Source: Gracilibacter sp. BRH_c7a (GTDB taxonomy: Bacteria; Bacillota; Desulfitobacteriia; Desulfitobacteriales; Syntrophobotulaceae). Taken from it: 64,000 bases of DNA. The notes below the pieces were generated by a model that saw only the letters and a list, made by a program, of their open reading frames with translations, did no database searches and was not told where the DNA came from. A program made the translations under genes and the position numbers. Below, one piece after another: positions 18,180-29,144 of the stretch. Location of the stretch: NCBI GenBank assembly GCA_001516055.1, contig LOEZ01000007.1, positions 1 to 64,000 of the forward strand. Direction: 5' to 3'. Each line of letters starts with the position of its first letter. Position 1 is the first letter of the stretch.

Positions 18180-19499
18180 ATGAAGTTTTGTGTTAAACAG
18201 AAAGCTTTTTTATTTATTGTATTTATAGCTCTGTTTTTTTCTCCTTCTGTATGTTTGGCCAAGAATATCAGCGTAGAGCTTGTCTGGAAGTTTCCTGACT
18301 CTGGTTGGCTCGAGGTAGAAGTAACTCAGGGAATTTATCATTTAAGCTATAATGAAGCAAATGAGCTACTACAACCTGGAGAGAGTTATTATGTTGGACA
18401 GAGCGGACTAACTAAATTCATACAAATACATAACCAACTTATCATTTTAGATAAAAAAACTATTCAAATGGTTACTAATAATGGGGTTTTTAAAGTCAGA
18501 GAGCCTGATAAAGATTGGCTAAGCTATAGGGGGGATCTCCAAATAACCGAGCAAGGGATTCCCTGGAAGCTTGTTAATACTTTGGATAGCGAAGACTATT
18601 TAAAAGGCGTAGTTCCGATAGAAATGAGCAATGCTTGGGCAGCAACGGGTTTTGAAGCACTTAAAGCGCAAGCTGTTGCTGCTAGAACATACTTTATTAA
18701 GAATGCTGATTCAGGTGGACTCATCACTGATTCGCCAAATATTCATCAGGCCTATGCAGGAAGAAGCGTAGAAGGGGAAGCAAGTCAGGCTGTAGAAATG
18801 ACCGAAGGAGAAATACTTGTAGATCTAGCGACAGGTAAGCCGATCTCCGTTTACTATTCTGCCCATAATGGTGGTTATATGGAAGAAACGCAAAATGTCT
18901 GGGTAAGTCATGACCCACACTATTCTTCGAAGCCTGATCCATTTTCGGACGGTGTAGGAGGAATAGTGGATAGATGGCAGTTCTGGATTGCGGCCGATAC
19001 GTTAGGAAAAGCTTTTGATCTTGCTCCTGTCAGAACTATTGAGGTTAAAACCCTCAAATCAGGGCGAGTATATGAAGTTTATCTTTCTGATTGGCTTGGA
19101 AATAGTAAGGCCATATCTGGGGGAGCTTTTGTTCAAAAATTTTATCCTTATGGCAGAAATATATCTGATAAATCTTTTCTGGGGAGATTATACCAAGTTG
19201 AATTTATCCTGCCAGATGTAACCTATGTTAAAGGTCAGCCTATGTTCTTATTGAATGATTATGAACCTAAGAATAAGGATATTCCCGGACCCGTTTTAGC
19301 TAAGTTAGTAAGTTCGAATGACGGAATAAGGAGTGAACCACGTCATTTTGGGGTCTTTGTATTTAATGGAAGAGGATGGGGTCATGGTGTTGGGATGTCT
19401 CAATGGGGTGCCTACAATATGGCCAGACAGGGTTATTCTTACGTGGATATCTTACAACACTATTATCACGCATCAACCATTAGTAGAATCCCTACTTAG
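18180..19499 (+). CDS. spoIID: SpoIID/LytB-domain protein (sporulation lytic transglycosylase homologue)
   Basis: A 439-residue exported protein with a signal peptide (about 1-26, ending CLA), a divergent N-terminal region and a SpoIID/LytB catalytic domain (about 140-435). The domain has VVPIEM with the candidate catalytic Glu, ALKAQAVAARTYF, YYSAHNGGYMEET and the C-terminal GWGHGVGMSQWGA. SpoIID degrades glycan stripped of stem peptides during engulfment. This copy sits in the ruvB-queA interval, where Clostridia often carry a SpoIID-like gene, so it may be a paralogue rather than the engulfment enzyme itself. The start at ATG 18180 follows GAGGTAAAAGA. Confidence 0.82.
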   Translation: MKFCVKQKAFLFIVFIALFFSPSVCLAKNISVELVWKFPDSGWLEVEVTQGIYHLSYNEANELLQPGESYYVGQSGLTKFIQIHNQLIILDKKTIQMVTNNGVFKVREPDKDWLSYRGDLQITEQGIPWKLVNTLDSEDYLKGVVPIEMSNAWAATGFEALKAQAVAARTYFIKNADSGGLITDSPNIHQAYAGRSVEGEASQAVEMTEGEILVDLATGKPISVYYSAHNGGYMEETQNVWVSHDPHYSSKPDPFSDGVGGIVDRWQFWIAADTLGKAFDLAPVRTIEVKTLKSGRVYEVYLSDWLGNSKAISGGAFVQKFYPYGRNISDKSFLGRLYQVEFILPDVTYVKGQPMFLLNDYEPKNKDIPGPVLAKLVSSNDGIRSEPRHFGVFVFNGRGWGHGVGMSQWGAYNMARQGYSYVDILQHYYHASTISRIPT

Positions 19500-19604
19500 T
19501 AATTTAAGATGAGCCAAAAAAGTAGTAATAGTTTTTGATTTTGTAGAATTTTTTTTGATTTTAATCAGATTTATTATGATTCGTTTATAGAGGAGACATT
19601 CAAT

Positions 19605-20642
19605 ATGCAGTTAAAAGATTTTGATTTCTATCTACCTGAGGAGCTGATTGCTCAAGTTCCTATCGAGCCCAGGGACAGGTCGAGGATGATGCTTATAGAT
19701 AGAGCAAAAGGTGAATTATTTCATTATCAATTTAATCAGTTGGATAAACTACTGAAAGCCGACGACGTTCTTGTTTTAAATAAAACAAAAGTAATACCAG
19801 CCCGTCTGTTTGGAAATAAGAAAGCAACCGGTACCCAGATTGAAGTATTGTTACTGAATCGTTTAGAAAAAGATCTCTGGGAAGTAATCTTAAGACCGGG
19901 AAAAAGACTTAAACTAGGACAGAAAGTAGTATTTGGCAAAGGGCTACTTGAAGGGGAACTAATAAGTATCAAGGATAATGGCAATCGGTTGATAAAATTT
20001 GAATATGAGGGACTATTTGAAGAGGTACTTGATGAGTTAGGGAAAATGCCTTTGCCTCCTTATATTCACATCGAACTTGAGGATAAGGAAAGGTATCAGA
20101 CAGTTTATGCCAAAGAGAGTGGATCAGCAGCAGCTCCGACAGCTGGACTTCATTTTACAGAGGATTTATTGGAGAAGTTAAGAAGTAAAGGTGTAGAAAT
20201 CTTGGAGATTACACTTCATGTTGGTTTAGGAACTTTCAGGCCTGTGAAGACTGAGAATATTCTGGAGCATGAGATGCATTCAGAGTATTTCAGGCTTGAT
20301 CCGCAGACGGCAGATAGGATTAATCTAGCAAAAAAGGAAGGCCGTAAAGTGATAGCTGTCGGAACAACTGTAGTAAGAACTTTGGAATCTGCGGCTACCT
20401 ATAGTACTAAGAAGGAAGGGGAACTCTCAGCTCTTGATGGTTGGACAGATATATTTATTTATCCAGGTTATGAATTCAAGATAATTGATGGGTTAATCAC
20501 TAATTTTCATTTTCCTCGTTCTACTCTGATAATGTTAGTTAGTGCTTTTGCTAATAGAGAATTGATAATGAAAGCCTATGAAACAGCTGTTAAAGAGCGT
20601 TATCGGTTTTTTAGTTTTGGAGATTGTATGTTAATATTATAG
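19605..20642 (+). CDS. queA: S-adenosylmethionine:tRNA ribosyltransferase-isomerase QueA
   Basis: QueA adds the ribosyl moiety of SAM to 7-aminomethyl-deazaguanine in tRNA, giving epoxyqueuosine. The 345-residue sequence has family hallmarks [50 protein letters not shown] and the C-terminal [23 protein letters not shown] precedes ATG 19605. It is followed at once by tgt, the preceding enzyme of the pathway. Confidence 0.97.
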   Translation: MQLKDFDFYLPEELIAQVPIEPRDRSRMMLIDRAKGELFHYQFNQLDKLLKADDVLVLNKTKVIPARLFGNKKATGTQIEVLLLNRLEKDLWEVILRPGKRLKLGQKVVFGKGLLEGELISIKDNGNRLIKFEYEGLFEEVLDELGKMPLPPYIHIELEDKERYQTVYAKESGSAAAPTAGLHFTEDLLEKLRSKGVEILEITLHVGLGTFRPVKTENILEHEMHSEYFRLDPQTADRINLAKKEGRKVIAVGTTVVRTLESAATYSTKKEGELSALDGWTDIFIYPGYEFKIIDGLITNFHFPRSTLIMLVSAFANRELIMKAYETAVKERYRFFSFGDCMLIL

Positions 20643-20648
20643 ATATGA

Positions 20649-21794
<1,146 letters not shown>

Positions 21795-21834
21795 TAAATA
21801 TTTTGAAATATTTGCTGATTTAAGGAAGAAAAAA

Positions 21835-21843
21835 TGATATAAT
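21835..21843 (+). promoter_or_regulatory. Extended -10 promoter for yajC
   Basis: TGA directly followed by TATAAT forms an extended -10 element about 90 bases before the yajC start. No clear -35 is seen. It suggests that yajC can be transcribed independently of queA-tgt. Confidence 0.35.
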
Positions 21844-21929
21844 CATGCATGGTAAGGTTAACCAACTGGTTCTTTATTAAATTTAGGAATAATAACAAAC
21901 TTTATATTTTAAAGGAGGATTCAAGTCTA

Positions 21930-22298
21930 ATGGATCAAAGCTTAATGAATATGGTTCTTTGGTTTGCAGTATTCTTTGGGATCATATACTTCATTATCAT
22001 CAGACCGAATAGCAAACAACAAAAAGAACGCAGGAACATGTTGGACAGTTTAAGGCTCAGGGATAAAGTAATCACAATTGGCGGTATTAATGGTACTGTC
22101 ACCAAGATTAACGAAGATACTGTTATAGTAAAAGTTGCCAATAATGTTGAACTAGAATTTATCAGACCAGCAATCCAAAGTATTGAAAATAGAGATTATA
22201 AAGAAGATACCAAGAAAAAATCCAAGAAAGATAAAGATGAACCTGTTGAAGTTGATGATGCTGATAATGCACCAAGTGAATATGAAGATGACAAATAG
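21930..22298 (+). CDS. yajC: Preprotein translocase accessory subunit YajC
   Basis: A small single-pass protein associated with SecDF. The start at ATG 21930 is chosen because AAAGGAGG lies upstream and it gives the normal short N-terminus; the open frame extends to 21849. A membrane helix (about 9-27) is followed by RPNSKQQKERRNM, the YajC signature, and a KOW-like patch (GDKVITIGGINGTV-type: LRDKVITIGG). The tail is highly charged (KKKSKKDKDE), about 122 residues in all. It precedes secDF as in most Clostridia, with a terminator between. Confidence 0.93.
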   Translation: MDQSLMNMVLWFAVFFGIIYFIIIRPNSKQQKERRNMLDSLRLRDKVITIGGINGTVTKINEDTVIVKVANNVELEFIRPAIQSIENRDYKEDTKKKSKKDKDEPVEVDDADNAPSEYEDDK

Positions 22299-22369
22299 AT
22301 AAGATAACATAATATCATTTTAGATAGGGTATCTATGATACAAGGTACACGATGAAATTTTTTGAAAGA

Positions 22370-22395
22370 GCAAGTGATAAAACACTTGCCTTTTT
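22370..22395 (+). terminator. Rho-independent terminator after yajC
   Basis: GCAAGTG / CACTTGC with a 6-base loop, then CTTTTTATT. It lies 70 bases after yajC and just before a strong secD promoter. Confidence 0.85.
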
Positions 22396-22429
22396 ATTGT
22401 AATTTAGAACGATGCTTATTGTCACTTAA

Positions 22430-22459
22430 TTGACACTCTAAGTCTTCTAGGGATATAAT
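22430..22459 (+). promoter_or_regulatory. Strong sigma-A promoter of secDF
   Basis: Exact consensus TTGACA (22430-22435) and TATAAT (22454-22459) with an 18-base spacer, 47 bases before the secD start. Together with the preceding terminator, it makes secDF a transcription unit separate from yajC. Confidence 0.8.
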
Positions 22460-22505
22460 AATTTTTGTATAGCATGTCCGATGTATTCTATTAGGAGGAA
22501 CGAGA

Positions 22506-23747
22506 ATGAAACGGGGAAATATTATTAAACTCGCACTAACAGTTATACTTGTCACAGTCGCAGTTTTCTTTTCTATCCAGCCCCTAACGAACCCTGATAC
22601 CGGTATTCCGCTGGGGCTAGATTTGCGGGGTGGTGTTCACCTTGTCTTACAAGCAGAACCTGATAAAGATGGTAATCCTGTAACAGAAGAAGATATTGAT
22701 AAGGCGAAGGCTATCATTGATCAACGTGTCAATAGTCTAGGTGTAGCCGAACCTTATATTCAGGCCGATTACGATAAAAAAAGGATAATAGTTGAGCTTG
22801 CTGGGATCGAAGATCCTGATCAAGCTGTAAATATTCTAAGGACAACTGCTAAGCTAACTTTCCGAGATGCAGAAGGTAATATCTTATTGGATGGAACCGA
22901 ACTGAAAGATGCTAAAGCCGGAGTAGATACTTCCGGTACAAGAACCGATTATGTTGTTCATATCACTTTTACTCCTGAAGGAACCAAAGAATTTGGACAG
23001 ATTACTACCGAATATCTTGGTAAACAAATCGGGATTTATCTAGATGAAGAAAGAATTCAAAATCCTGTTGTTAATACGCCTATCCTTACTGGAGAAGGTC
23101 AGATACAAGGATATTCTTCTCTCGAAGAAGCAGCTCAATATGCTATCCTCTTACGTTCCGGTGCTCTTCCGGTAAGCATGAGCATTGCCGAAAAACGTCA
23201 GGTTGGTGCCCAATTAGGTGCAGATTCTCTAAGCAAAAGTCTTGATGCTTTACTGTATGCAGCAGTGCTTATACTTCTGTTTATGGTGATTGTCTACCGC
23301 TTACCAGGTATGGTAGCTGATTTTTCCCTAGTTTTATTTTCTTTAATCGTCTTATGGTTACTCTATGCGATAGGGACCGTACTTACCTTGCCAGGTATAG
23401 CAGGTCTTGTACTGTCTGTCGGTATGGCAGTGGATTTGAACATCATTGTATACGAGAGAATAAAGGAAGAGATCAAACTGGGTAAATCTTTACGGGCAGC
23501 AGTGGATGCTGGATTTAGTAGAGCTTTCCTAACTGTTCTTGACTCCAATATTACAACACTTTTCGCTGCTCTGGCATTATTCCTCCTTGGTTCATCTTCG
23601 ATTAAGGGTTTTGCCATCACCTTAATAATTGGGATAATAGCTAGTTTATTTACTGCAATAACCTTCACCAGAATGCTTATGCGTTGGATAGTAGGAATTA
23701 ACCCTCGTATGAGCAAATCCTTGTTTGGAGTAAGGAGTGATATATAA
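22506..23747 (+). CDS. secD: Protein translocase subunit SecD
   Basis: SecD pairs with SecF in the membrane and uses the proton-motive force to help late translocation. The 413-residue protein has an N-terminal helix, the signature GIPLGLDLRGGVHLVLQ, a large external domain (about 40-240) and five C-terminal helices including IAGLVLSVGMAVDLNIIVYERIKEE (in two segments). AGGAGG precedes ATG 22506. Its TAA overlaps the secF start by one base. Confidence 0.96.
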   Translation: MKRGNIIKLALTVILVTVAVFFSIQPLTNPDTGIPLGLDLRGGVHLVLQAEPDKDGNPVTEEDIDKAKAIIDQRVNSLGVAEPYIQADYDKKRIIVELAGIEDPDQAVNILRTTAKLTFRDAEGNILLDGTELKDAKAGVDTSGTRTDYVVHITFTPEGTKEFGQITTEYLGKQIGIYLDEERIQNPVVNTPILTGEGQIQGYSSLEEAAQYAILLRSGALPVSMSIAEKRQVGAQLGADSLSKSLDALLYAAVLILLFMVIVYRLPGMVADFSLVLFSLIVLWLLYAIGTVLTLPGIAGLVLSVGMAVDLNIIVYERIKEEIKLGKSLRAAVDAGFSRAFLTVLDSNITTLFAALALFLLGSSSIKGFAITLIIGIIASLFTAITFTRMLMRWIVGINPRMSKSLFGVRSDI

Positions 23748-24733
23748 TGGCGGATAATAACACGATAAAAAGAACTGAGCAAGCAGAACTTACTCCTGCA
23801 GCGGGTGTAGCCAGCTATGAGCAGGTCCAAAAAGAGCATAAGGCTTATTTCAATATTGTTAAGAAACGTTATCTATGGTTCGCATTATCTGCTTTATTGT
23901 TAATTCCTAGTATTATTTCACTTGCTGTTCAAGGTCTGAACCTAGGGATAGACTTTACAGGTGGTACCATGTTAGATATTCAATTTAATCAAAAAGTAAC
24001 TCAAGCGCAGATTACTGAATCGTTAGATTCAGTTGGTCTTACCGGTCAAGTACAGTTATCGCAAGAAGATACAGAAGCACTCATTAGAACAGAGGCTTTG
24101 GACCCTGAGAAAAGAGATGCGTTATTAGCATCTATCAAGGAGAATGCCGGAGAATTTGATTCGGAAAAACTAGGTGAAGATTTAGTTGGTCCGGCTATAG
24201 GTGCAGAATTACGGACGAATGCTTTCAAAGCTCTGATAGTTGCGACCATTCTTATCCTGGCTTATGTCACACTCCGTTTTCGTTTAATATATGCTATCGG
24301 TGGTATTGTGGCACTTGCGCATGACATTCTTATTACGCTAGGGATTTTCTCGATTTTCCAATGGCAGGTTGAAGCGGCTTTCATAGCAGCGATTTTGACT
24401 GTCTTCGGGTATTCGATTAATGATACTGTTGTTATCTATGACCGGATGAGAGAAAATGAAAAACGTCTTAAGAAAAGAGATAGTTATGAAGACATGGTAG
24501 ACAAATCAGTATGGCAAAGTATGGAAAGATCGGTTAAAACATCGATGACTGTATTGATTGCCCTCTTTGCTATCTTTATTCTAGGCGGAGCTTCTACCAA
24601 AGTTTTCGCCCTAGCTATGATTATTGGGGTAACAACAGGAACTTATTCTTCTATCTTTATCGCTAGTCAGATTGTGGTTGAACTTAGAAAAAGATTTCGC
24701 GTTAACATTACAAAGAAAGAAGCTCAAGTCTAA
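23747..24733 (+). CDS. secF: Protein translocase subunit SecF
   Basis: The 328-residue partner of SecD. After a hydrophilic leader of about 35 residues come a first helix, the signature LNLGIDFTGGTMLDIQF, an external domain, and the C-terminal membrane bundle with FGYSINDTVVIYDRMRENE and ALFILGGAS-type segments. The start at ATG 23747 overlaps the secD stop (TAATG). It ends at a terminator at 24793. Confidence 0.96.
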   Translation: MADNNTIKRTEQAELTPAAGVASYEQVQKEHKAYFNIVKKRYLWFALSALLLIPSIISLAVQGLNLGIDFTGGTMLDIQFNQKVTQAQITESLDSVGLTGQVQLSQEDTEALIRTEALDPEKRDALLASIKENAGEFDSEKLGEDLVGPAIGAELRTNAFKALIVATILILAYVTLRFRLIYAIGGIVALAHDILITLGIFSIFQWQVEAAFIAAILTVFGYSINDTVVIYDRMRENEKRLKKRDSYEDMVDKSVWQSMERSVKTSMTVLIALFAIFILGGASTKVFALAMIIGVTTGTYSSIFIASQIVVELRKRFRVNITKKEAQV

Positions 24734-24792
24734 GTTAGAAATTGCTTGATATATAATTTTTTTGGTTATTAAAGGTTAATATAGTATTACAA

Positions 24793-24822
24793 GGGGCCTC
24801 GAGAGTTTCCTCGAGGTCTTTC
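24793..24822 (+). terminator. Terminator of secDF
   Basis: GGCCTCGAG / CTCGAGGTC (one G-U pair) with a 6-base loop, then TTTCCTT. It lies 60 bases after secF. Confidence 0.75.
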
Positions 24823-24874
24823 CTTAATATCCGCATCTATCATGACTCGTAATTTATTGGGAGGTGTTTTCTGG

Positions 24875-25606
24875 ATGAGGATAACTGTTCTTGGCTGTTG
24901 GGGAGCTTACCCCCAACCTGGGGAGGCTACTTCAGGTTATCTCCTTCAGACCGATAAACATAACATTCTATTGGATTGTGGTTCTGGAGTGTTAGCGAAC
25001 CTCTTTAAATTTATAAATAAAGAGGATCTTGATGCAGCGATTATCTCACATTTTCATCATGATCACTCCGCTGATATTGGATGTCTGCAATATGCCAGTA
25101 AATTCGCTATGGTCTTCAAAAAAAGAGATGTTCCTCTTCCTATCTATGCAAATACAAAATCGAATCGTTTCGCAGATCTTACCTATGAGGAATATACTGT
25201 AGGGAAAGAAATCAGTCCTAATATAAGTTTGGATTTAGATGGTCTTAAGGTATCTTTTAGGGAAACTGTTCACCGCGAGTATAATCTTGCTATGAGGTTG
25301 GAATATGAGGGTAAGGTATTAATCTATACAGGAGATCTGGGTCCAGAGACAGATTTGGCAAGTTTTTGCACGGGAGCTGATCTGATAATCTGCGAGACCA
25401 GTCTTTTTGAACATGAATCAGGATTATTCCCTGGACATATGACTACCAGAGAGACAGCAGAGATGGCACAAAAGGCAGGGGCTAAGAAATTAATCTTGAC
25501 TCATTTCCCCCACGTAGGTAATATCAGAACCATGCCGACCGAGGCTGCTAAGTATTTTACTGGAATAATACATCTAGCCGAAATTAATAAAGTTTTTGAA
25601 ACTTAA
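24875..25606 (+). CDS. Metallo-beta-lactamase-fold hydrolase
   Basis: A 243-residue cytoplasmic metallohydrolase close to the RNase Z/YhfI-like group. The zinc motif SHFHHDHSAD (HxHxDH), later histidine FPGHMT, aspartate YTGDLG and final THFPH complete a two-metal site. The start at ATG 24875 follows GGGAGGTG and gives the usual MRITVLGCWGAYP N-terminus; an ATG at 24842 lacks this. YhfI-type proteins may act on phosphodiesters; the substrate here is unknown. Confidence 0.85.
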   Translation: MRITVLGCWGAYPQPGEATSGYLLQTDKHNILLDCGSGVLANLFKFINKEDLDAAIISHFHHDHSADIGCLQYASKFAMVFKKRDVPLPIYANTKSNRFADLTYEEYTVGKEISPNISLDLDGLKVSFRETVHREYNLAMRLEYEGKVLIYTGDLGPETDLASFCTGADLIICETSLFEHESGLFPGHMTTRETAEMAQKAGAKKLILTHFPHVGNIRTMPTEAAKYFTGIIHLAEINKVFET

Positions 25607-25607
25607 A

Positions 25608-25690
25608 TGGGGACATTTCTTAAAAAAAGAGGAATAATTGGGGACATTCCATAAGAGTAGAGGAATACTAGATATGAAGGTGTGTCCCCA
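25608..25690 (+). repeat. GGGGACA direct and inverted repeats
   Basis: TGGGGACA followed by similar bases occurs at 25608-25615 and 25639-25646, and inverted as TGTCCCCA at 25683-25690. A second inverted pair, ATACCTT / AAGGTGTAT, follows at about 25690-25712. Such GGGGACA motifs are known as dispersed palindromic repeats in many bacteria, often linked to IS200-like transposases. No transposase is present here. Confidence 0.45.
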
Positions 25691-25785
25691 TACCTTGAAA
25701 AAAAGGTGTATACCCTGACCTTTAATTAGTGCATTAATTATACAGCTGTACTATAATACCAATATGAGAGGGGCGGATATAACGA

Positions 25786-27486
25786 ATGAAAATGACCGGC
25801 GCACAAGCAATTATTGAATGTTTAAAGCAAGAGAATGTCGAAGTCATATTTGGTTACCCAGGTGGGTCAGTTCTAACTTTGTATGATGCACTTCAGACAG
25901 CTAAGTACCCGCATGTATTACCACGACATGAACAAGGAGCTGTACATGCCGCTGATGGTTATGCGAGATCGACAGGAAAGGTTGGAGTTTGCATAGCAAC
26001 TTCCGGTCCTGGAGCGACTAACCTGATTACTGGTATCGCTACGGCATATATGGATTCCATTCCCTTGGTAGCTATTACTGGTCAGGTGGCTGTTTCCCTC
26101 ATTGGAAGGGACTCTTTTCAAGAGGCTGATATTAGGGGAATAACCACACCTGTCACGAAACACAATTATCTGATAAAAGATGTAAATGATTTACCCAAAG
26201 CTTTTAAGGAAGCATTTTACATTGCTCGAACAGGAAGACCTGGTCCGGTGTTGATAGATATTGCTAAAGATATTTTTGCGGCAGAAATAGATTTTGAATA
26301 TCCAGAAGAAGTAAAAATGCGTGGATACAAACCTGTTGCTGCAGGTGATATTACTGCTGTTGAAGAAGTATATCAAGAACTAACTGCCGCTAAAAAACCT
26401 TTATTCTTTGTTGGTGGTGGAATAAACTTATCGGACACTTCCGAGTTTATAAGGGAGATTGTATCATATACAGGTATCCCTGTCGTAAGCAGTCTGATGG
26501 GATTAGGTTGTATTTCTGAAGATGATCCCAGATATTTTGGGATGATAGGAATGCATGGAACTTATGGCGGTAATATGGCTACTACCGAAACAGATCTTTT
26601 GATTGGTCTTGGAGTAAGATTTGATGACAGAGTGACAGGTCTATTGAAAGAGTTTGCTCCTAAGGCTAAGATTGTTCATTTTGATATTGACCCCGCTGAA
26701 GTCAATAAGAATGTAAGAGCTAATATAAGGGTCATCGGTAATCTTCAATGGTCATTAGATAGCTTTAAAGAAAAGATAATGAATCGATCCAGTGCAGATT
26801 GGCATGAGCAGGTTAATCCTTGGTATGAAACTATACTGGCTTGGAAGAAAGATAAACCTCTTTTCTATAAGCGGAATTCTGAAAAAATTCTGCCTCAGGC
26901 TGTGCTTGAAAGCATAAGCAATATCACTGCTGGAGAAGCGATAATAGTTACTGATGTTGGCCAACATCAGATGTGGACTGCTCAGTTCTTTAATTTTAAA
27001 CATCCTCGGTCTTTCCTAACTTCGGGCGGGTTGGGAACTATGGGTTATGGTGTTCCAGCTGCTTTAGGAGCTCAAGTAGGTAATCCGGATAAACCTGTTG
27101 TATGTATTTGTGGAGATGGCGGTTTCATGATGAATTGCCAGGAGTTGATTGCTATCGCTGACTTGAATCTACCAGTGAAAATCATTATTCTTAATAATCA
27201 ATATATGGGAATGGTTGCCCAATGGCAAAGGTCTTTCTATAAAAAGAACTATGCCCATTCCAGCCTAAAAACTAAGGCGGATTTTGTTAAGATTTCTGAG
27301 GCTATGGGAGTTCCGGCATTTAGAATAGAGAAAACAGAAAAGATGGATGAAGAACTTGAAAGAGCATTAAAAACCGAAGGTCCTGTATTGGTTGAAATCC
27401 GTATCCCTGAAGACGAAGATGTTTTACCCATGGTCCCCGCGGGTGCTCGCTTAGACCAAATGATTATGGGAGGAAGCTCGGAATGA
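25786..27486 (+). CDS. ilvB: Acetolactate synthase large subunit
   Basis: ThDP-dependent condensation of pyruvate with pyruvate or 2-ketobutyrate, the first common step to valine, leucine and isoleucine. The 566 residues show VIFGYPGGSVL with the catalytic Glu in PRHEQGA, the central FAD-type domain, and the ThDP motif GDGGFMMNCQEL...NN (about 440-470). The start at ATG 25786 follows GAGGGGCGG. A TATAAT at 25752-25757 may be its -10. Its stop overlaps the ilvN start. No T-box or leucine-rich leader peptide was found upstream. Confidence 0.96.
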   Translation: MKMTGAQAIIECLKQENVEVIFGYPGGSVLTLYDALQTAKYPHVLPRHEQGAVHAADGYARSTGKVGVCIATSGPGATNLITGIATAYMDSIPLVAITGQVAVSLIGRDSFQEADIRGITTPVTKHNYLIKDVNDLPKAFKEAFYIARTGRPGPVLIDIAKDIFAAEIDFEYPEEVKMRGYKPVAAGDITAVEEVYQELTAAKKPLFFVGGGINLSDTSEFIREIVSYTGIPVVSSLMGLGCISEDDPRYFGMIGMHGTYGGNMATTETDLLIGLGVRFDDRVTGLLKEFAPKAKIVHFDIDPAEVNKNVRANIRVIGNLQWSLDSFKEKIMNRSSADWHEQVNPWYETILAWKKDKPLFYKRNSEKILPQAVLESISNITAGEAIIVTDVGQHQMWTAQFFNFKHPRSFLTSGGLGTMGYGVPAALGAQVGNPDKPVVCICGDGGFMMNCQELIAIADLNLPVKIIILNNQYMGMVAQWQRSFYKKNYAHSSLKTKADFVKISEAMGVPAFRIEKTEKMDEELERALKTEGPVLVEIRIPEDEDVLPMVPAGARLDQMIMGGSSE

Positions 27487-27983
27487 AGCATACGTTAGCT
27501 GTTTTAGTGGAGAATAAACCTGGTGTCTTAACTCATATCTCCGGATTAATCAGTAGAAGAGCTTTCAATATTGAAAGCATCGCTGCAGGTTATACCGAAG
27601 AAGATGATATGACCAGAATTACCATTGTAGTTGATGCTGATGACCAATATGAATTGGAACAGGTGGTTAATCAGCTTTCCAAGTTAATAGATGTCATAAA
27701 GATTATTGACCTTACTGGGCAAGACCGTGTACACCGTGAACTAGCTATGATTAAGGTGGTTGCTACACCAGATATAAGAGCAGATGTCATCAATATTGTA
27801 GAAATATTTAGAGCTCACATAGTAGATGTAAACAAAGAGACTATGATTATTGAACTAACTGGCGAAGAAATGAAGATTGACGCTATGTGTGATTTACTCA
27901 AGGACTATGGTATTAAAGAAATAGTCAGAACAGGGAGAATAGCTATTTGTCGAGGACCTAAGTCTGCCAAAGAAGTGAGTTGA
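27483..27983 (+). CDS. ilvN: Acetolactate synthase regulatory subunit
   Basis: The 166-residue small subunit that activates IlvB and mediates valine feedback. It has an N-terminal ACT domain (3-78, VENKPGVLTHISGLISRRAFNIES) and a C-terminal ferredoxin-like domain (about 85-160). It starts within the ilvB stop (ATGA). It is the last gene before a terminator, and no ilvC or leu genes follow. Confidence 0.96.
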   Translation: MKHTLAVLVENKPGVLTHISGLISRRAFNIESIAAGYTEEDDMTRITIVVDADDQYELEQVVNQLSKLIDVIKIIDLTGQDRVHRELAMIKVVATPDIRADVINIVEIFRAHIVDVNKETMIIELTGEEMKIDAMCDLLKDYGIKEIVRTGRIAICRGPKSAKEVS

Positions 27984-28027
27984 GACATTCCTTAAATATT
28001 GTAATTCCAATAAGTGTTGTCTTTTCG

Positions 28028-28060
28028 ATAAGAACGTAGATTTACGTTCTTATTTTTTTA
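28028..28060 (+). terminator. Terminator of ilvBN
   Basis: ATAAGAACGTA / TACGTTCTTAT, an 11-bp perfect stem with a 4-base loop, leading into a run of T. Confidence 0.9.
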
Positions 28061-28140
28061 AATGCCAGCTATCATTATTATTCTAGCAAAATTAGGAAAT
28101 ACTATAATTTGAGCTATTATTAGAATCTCTTGTTTGGGAA

Positions 28141-28626
28141 ATGCTCATCTCTAAACTAAATGCGTATAGAAAAAGCTGGGTGAATTATTTGCTGTTTTTA
28201 AAACTAATAGGTCTAGAACTATTACTCCTTTATGTAGCAGGATTATCCTTCTTTGCTGGGATTAAGGGGATATTGATATCTGGGATTTTCGTATCTATCT
28301 TGAACTTTATTTTTAATTATCAAAACTTTTGGAGCTGGCAATTAATTATTATTCTTATGGTAATGATAGGAAGTCTAATAAACTATTTATTAGATAAAAA
28401 AACCCATGAATTAAGAATTATTAAAGTAACTGCTGGTTCGATAGTATCGTTATTTACTGCCCCGATATTTTTCTCTATTGTTCCGGCATTTTTAATATGG
28501 ATAGTAATAATAGGTATTCCTCTTGGTTTCACTTACCGCAATATAACTAAGTTTGTATATCTTCAAATATTATTTAGATTTATTTTTGGGTTCGGGTGGA
28601 TTATAATTGGAAATGTTATTTATTAG
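28141..28626 (+). CDS. Hypothetical membrane protein
   Basis: A 161-residue, very hydrophobic protein with about five predicted membrane segments (about 17-40, 42-60, 66-85, 95-118, 120-158). I do not recognise its family. Base use is more AT-rich than its neighbours and no good ribosome site precedes ATG 28141, so the start and even expression are uncertain. It sits alone between the ilvN terminator and the LapA-domain gene. Confidence 0.5.
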   Translation: MLISKLNAYRKSWVNYLLFLKLIGLELLLLYVAGLSFFAGIKGILISGIFVSILNFIFNYQNFWSWQLIIILMVMIGSLINYLLDKKTHELRIIKVTAGSIVSLFTAPIFFSIVPAFLIWIVIIGIPLGFTYRNITKFVYLQILFRFIFGFGWIIIGNVIY

Positions 28627-28746
28627 TTAAATTGCTAACAGGTTGAAATATTATCCAAATATATTATTTTTAACCTAGAATAAAAGGAAATAATAAATTG
28701 AAACCGAAAATATTAATAATAAGATGAAAGATGGAGGAATTAGCAT

Positions 28747-29052
28747 ATGGTTATACTGATGATTTCCATTATTATTGGTCTGATAATAGTAGTATTCGCA
28801 GTACAAAATTCTGCAGTAGTCCCGATTCAGTTCTTTATCTGGAGTATGGAGCTACCCTTAGTACTTGTGATTTTTTGTGCTGTCTTTGCAGGTGCTCTCC
28901 TAATGTTCTTCCTAGCACTCTGGCGAGATGTAAAATACCGTATTGAACATGGTAAGAAGAGTATTAAGCTCAGCCAAGATAAGGGTCCCATAGATATCTC
29001 TAATGAAGAACCTATAGGAAACCAAGAACAGAAACAGGAAGAAAAACAGTAA
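28747..29052 (+). CDS. LapA-domain membrane protein
   Basis: A 101-residue protein with two membrane helices (about 3-20 and 32-56) joined by VQNSAVVPIQFF, the pattern of the LapA (DUF1049) family, and a charged, glutamine-rich cytoplasmic tail. GATGGAGG lies 8-15 bases before ATG 28747. LapA homologues are found next to recJ in several Firmicutes. The role in Gram-positive cells is not established, since these cells make no lipopolysaccharide. Confidence 0.75.
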   Translation: MVILMISIIIGLIIVVFAVQNSAVVPIQFFIWSMELPLVLVIFCAVFAGALLMFFLALWRDVKYRIEHGKKSIKLSQDKGPIDISNEEPIGNQEQKQEEKQ

Positions 29053-29144
29053 AATAGTATTATTTATAAAATATTTTATGGCTCTATTCGAATTAATACC
29101 GATCCAATAAGCTTCATAAGAGAAAGAGAGTTATATACATTAAA

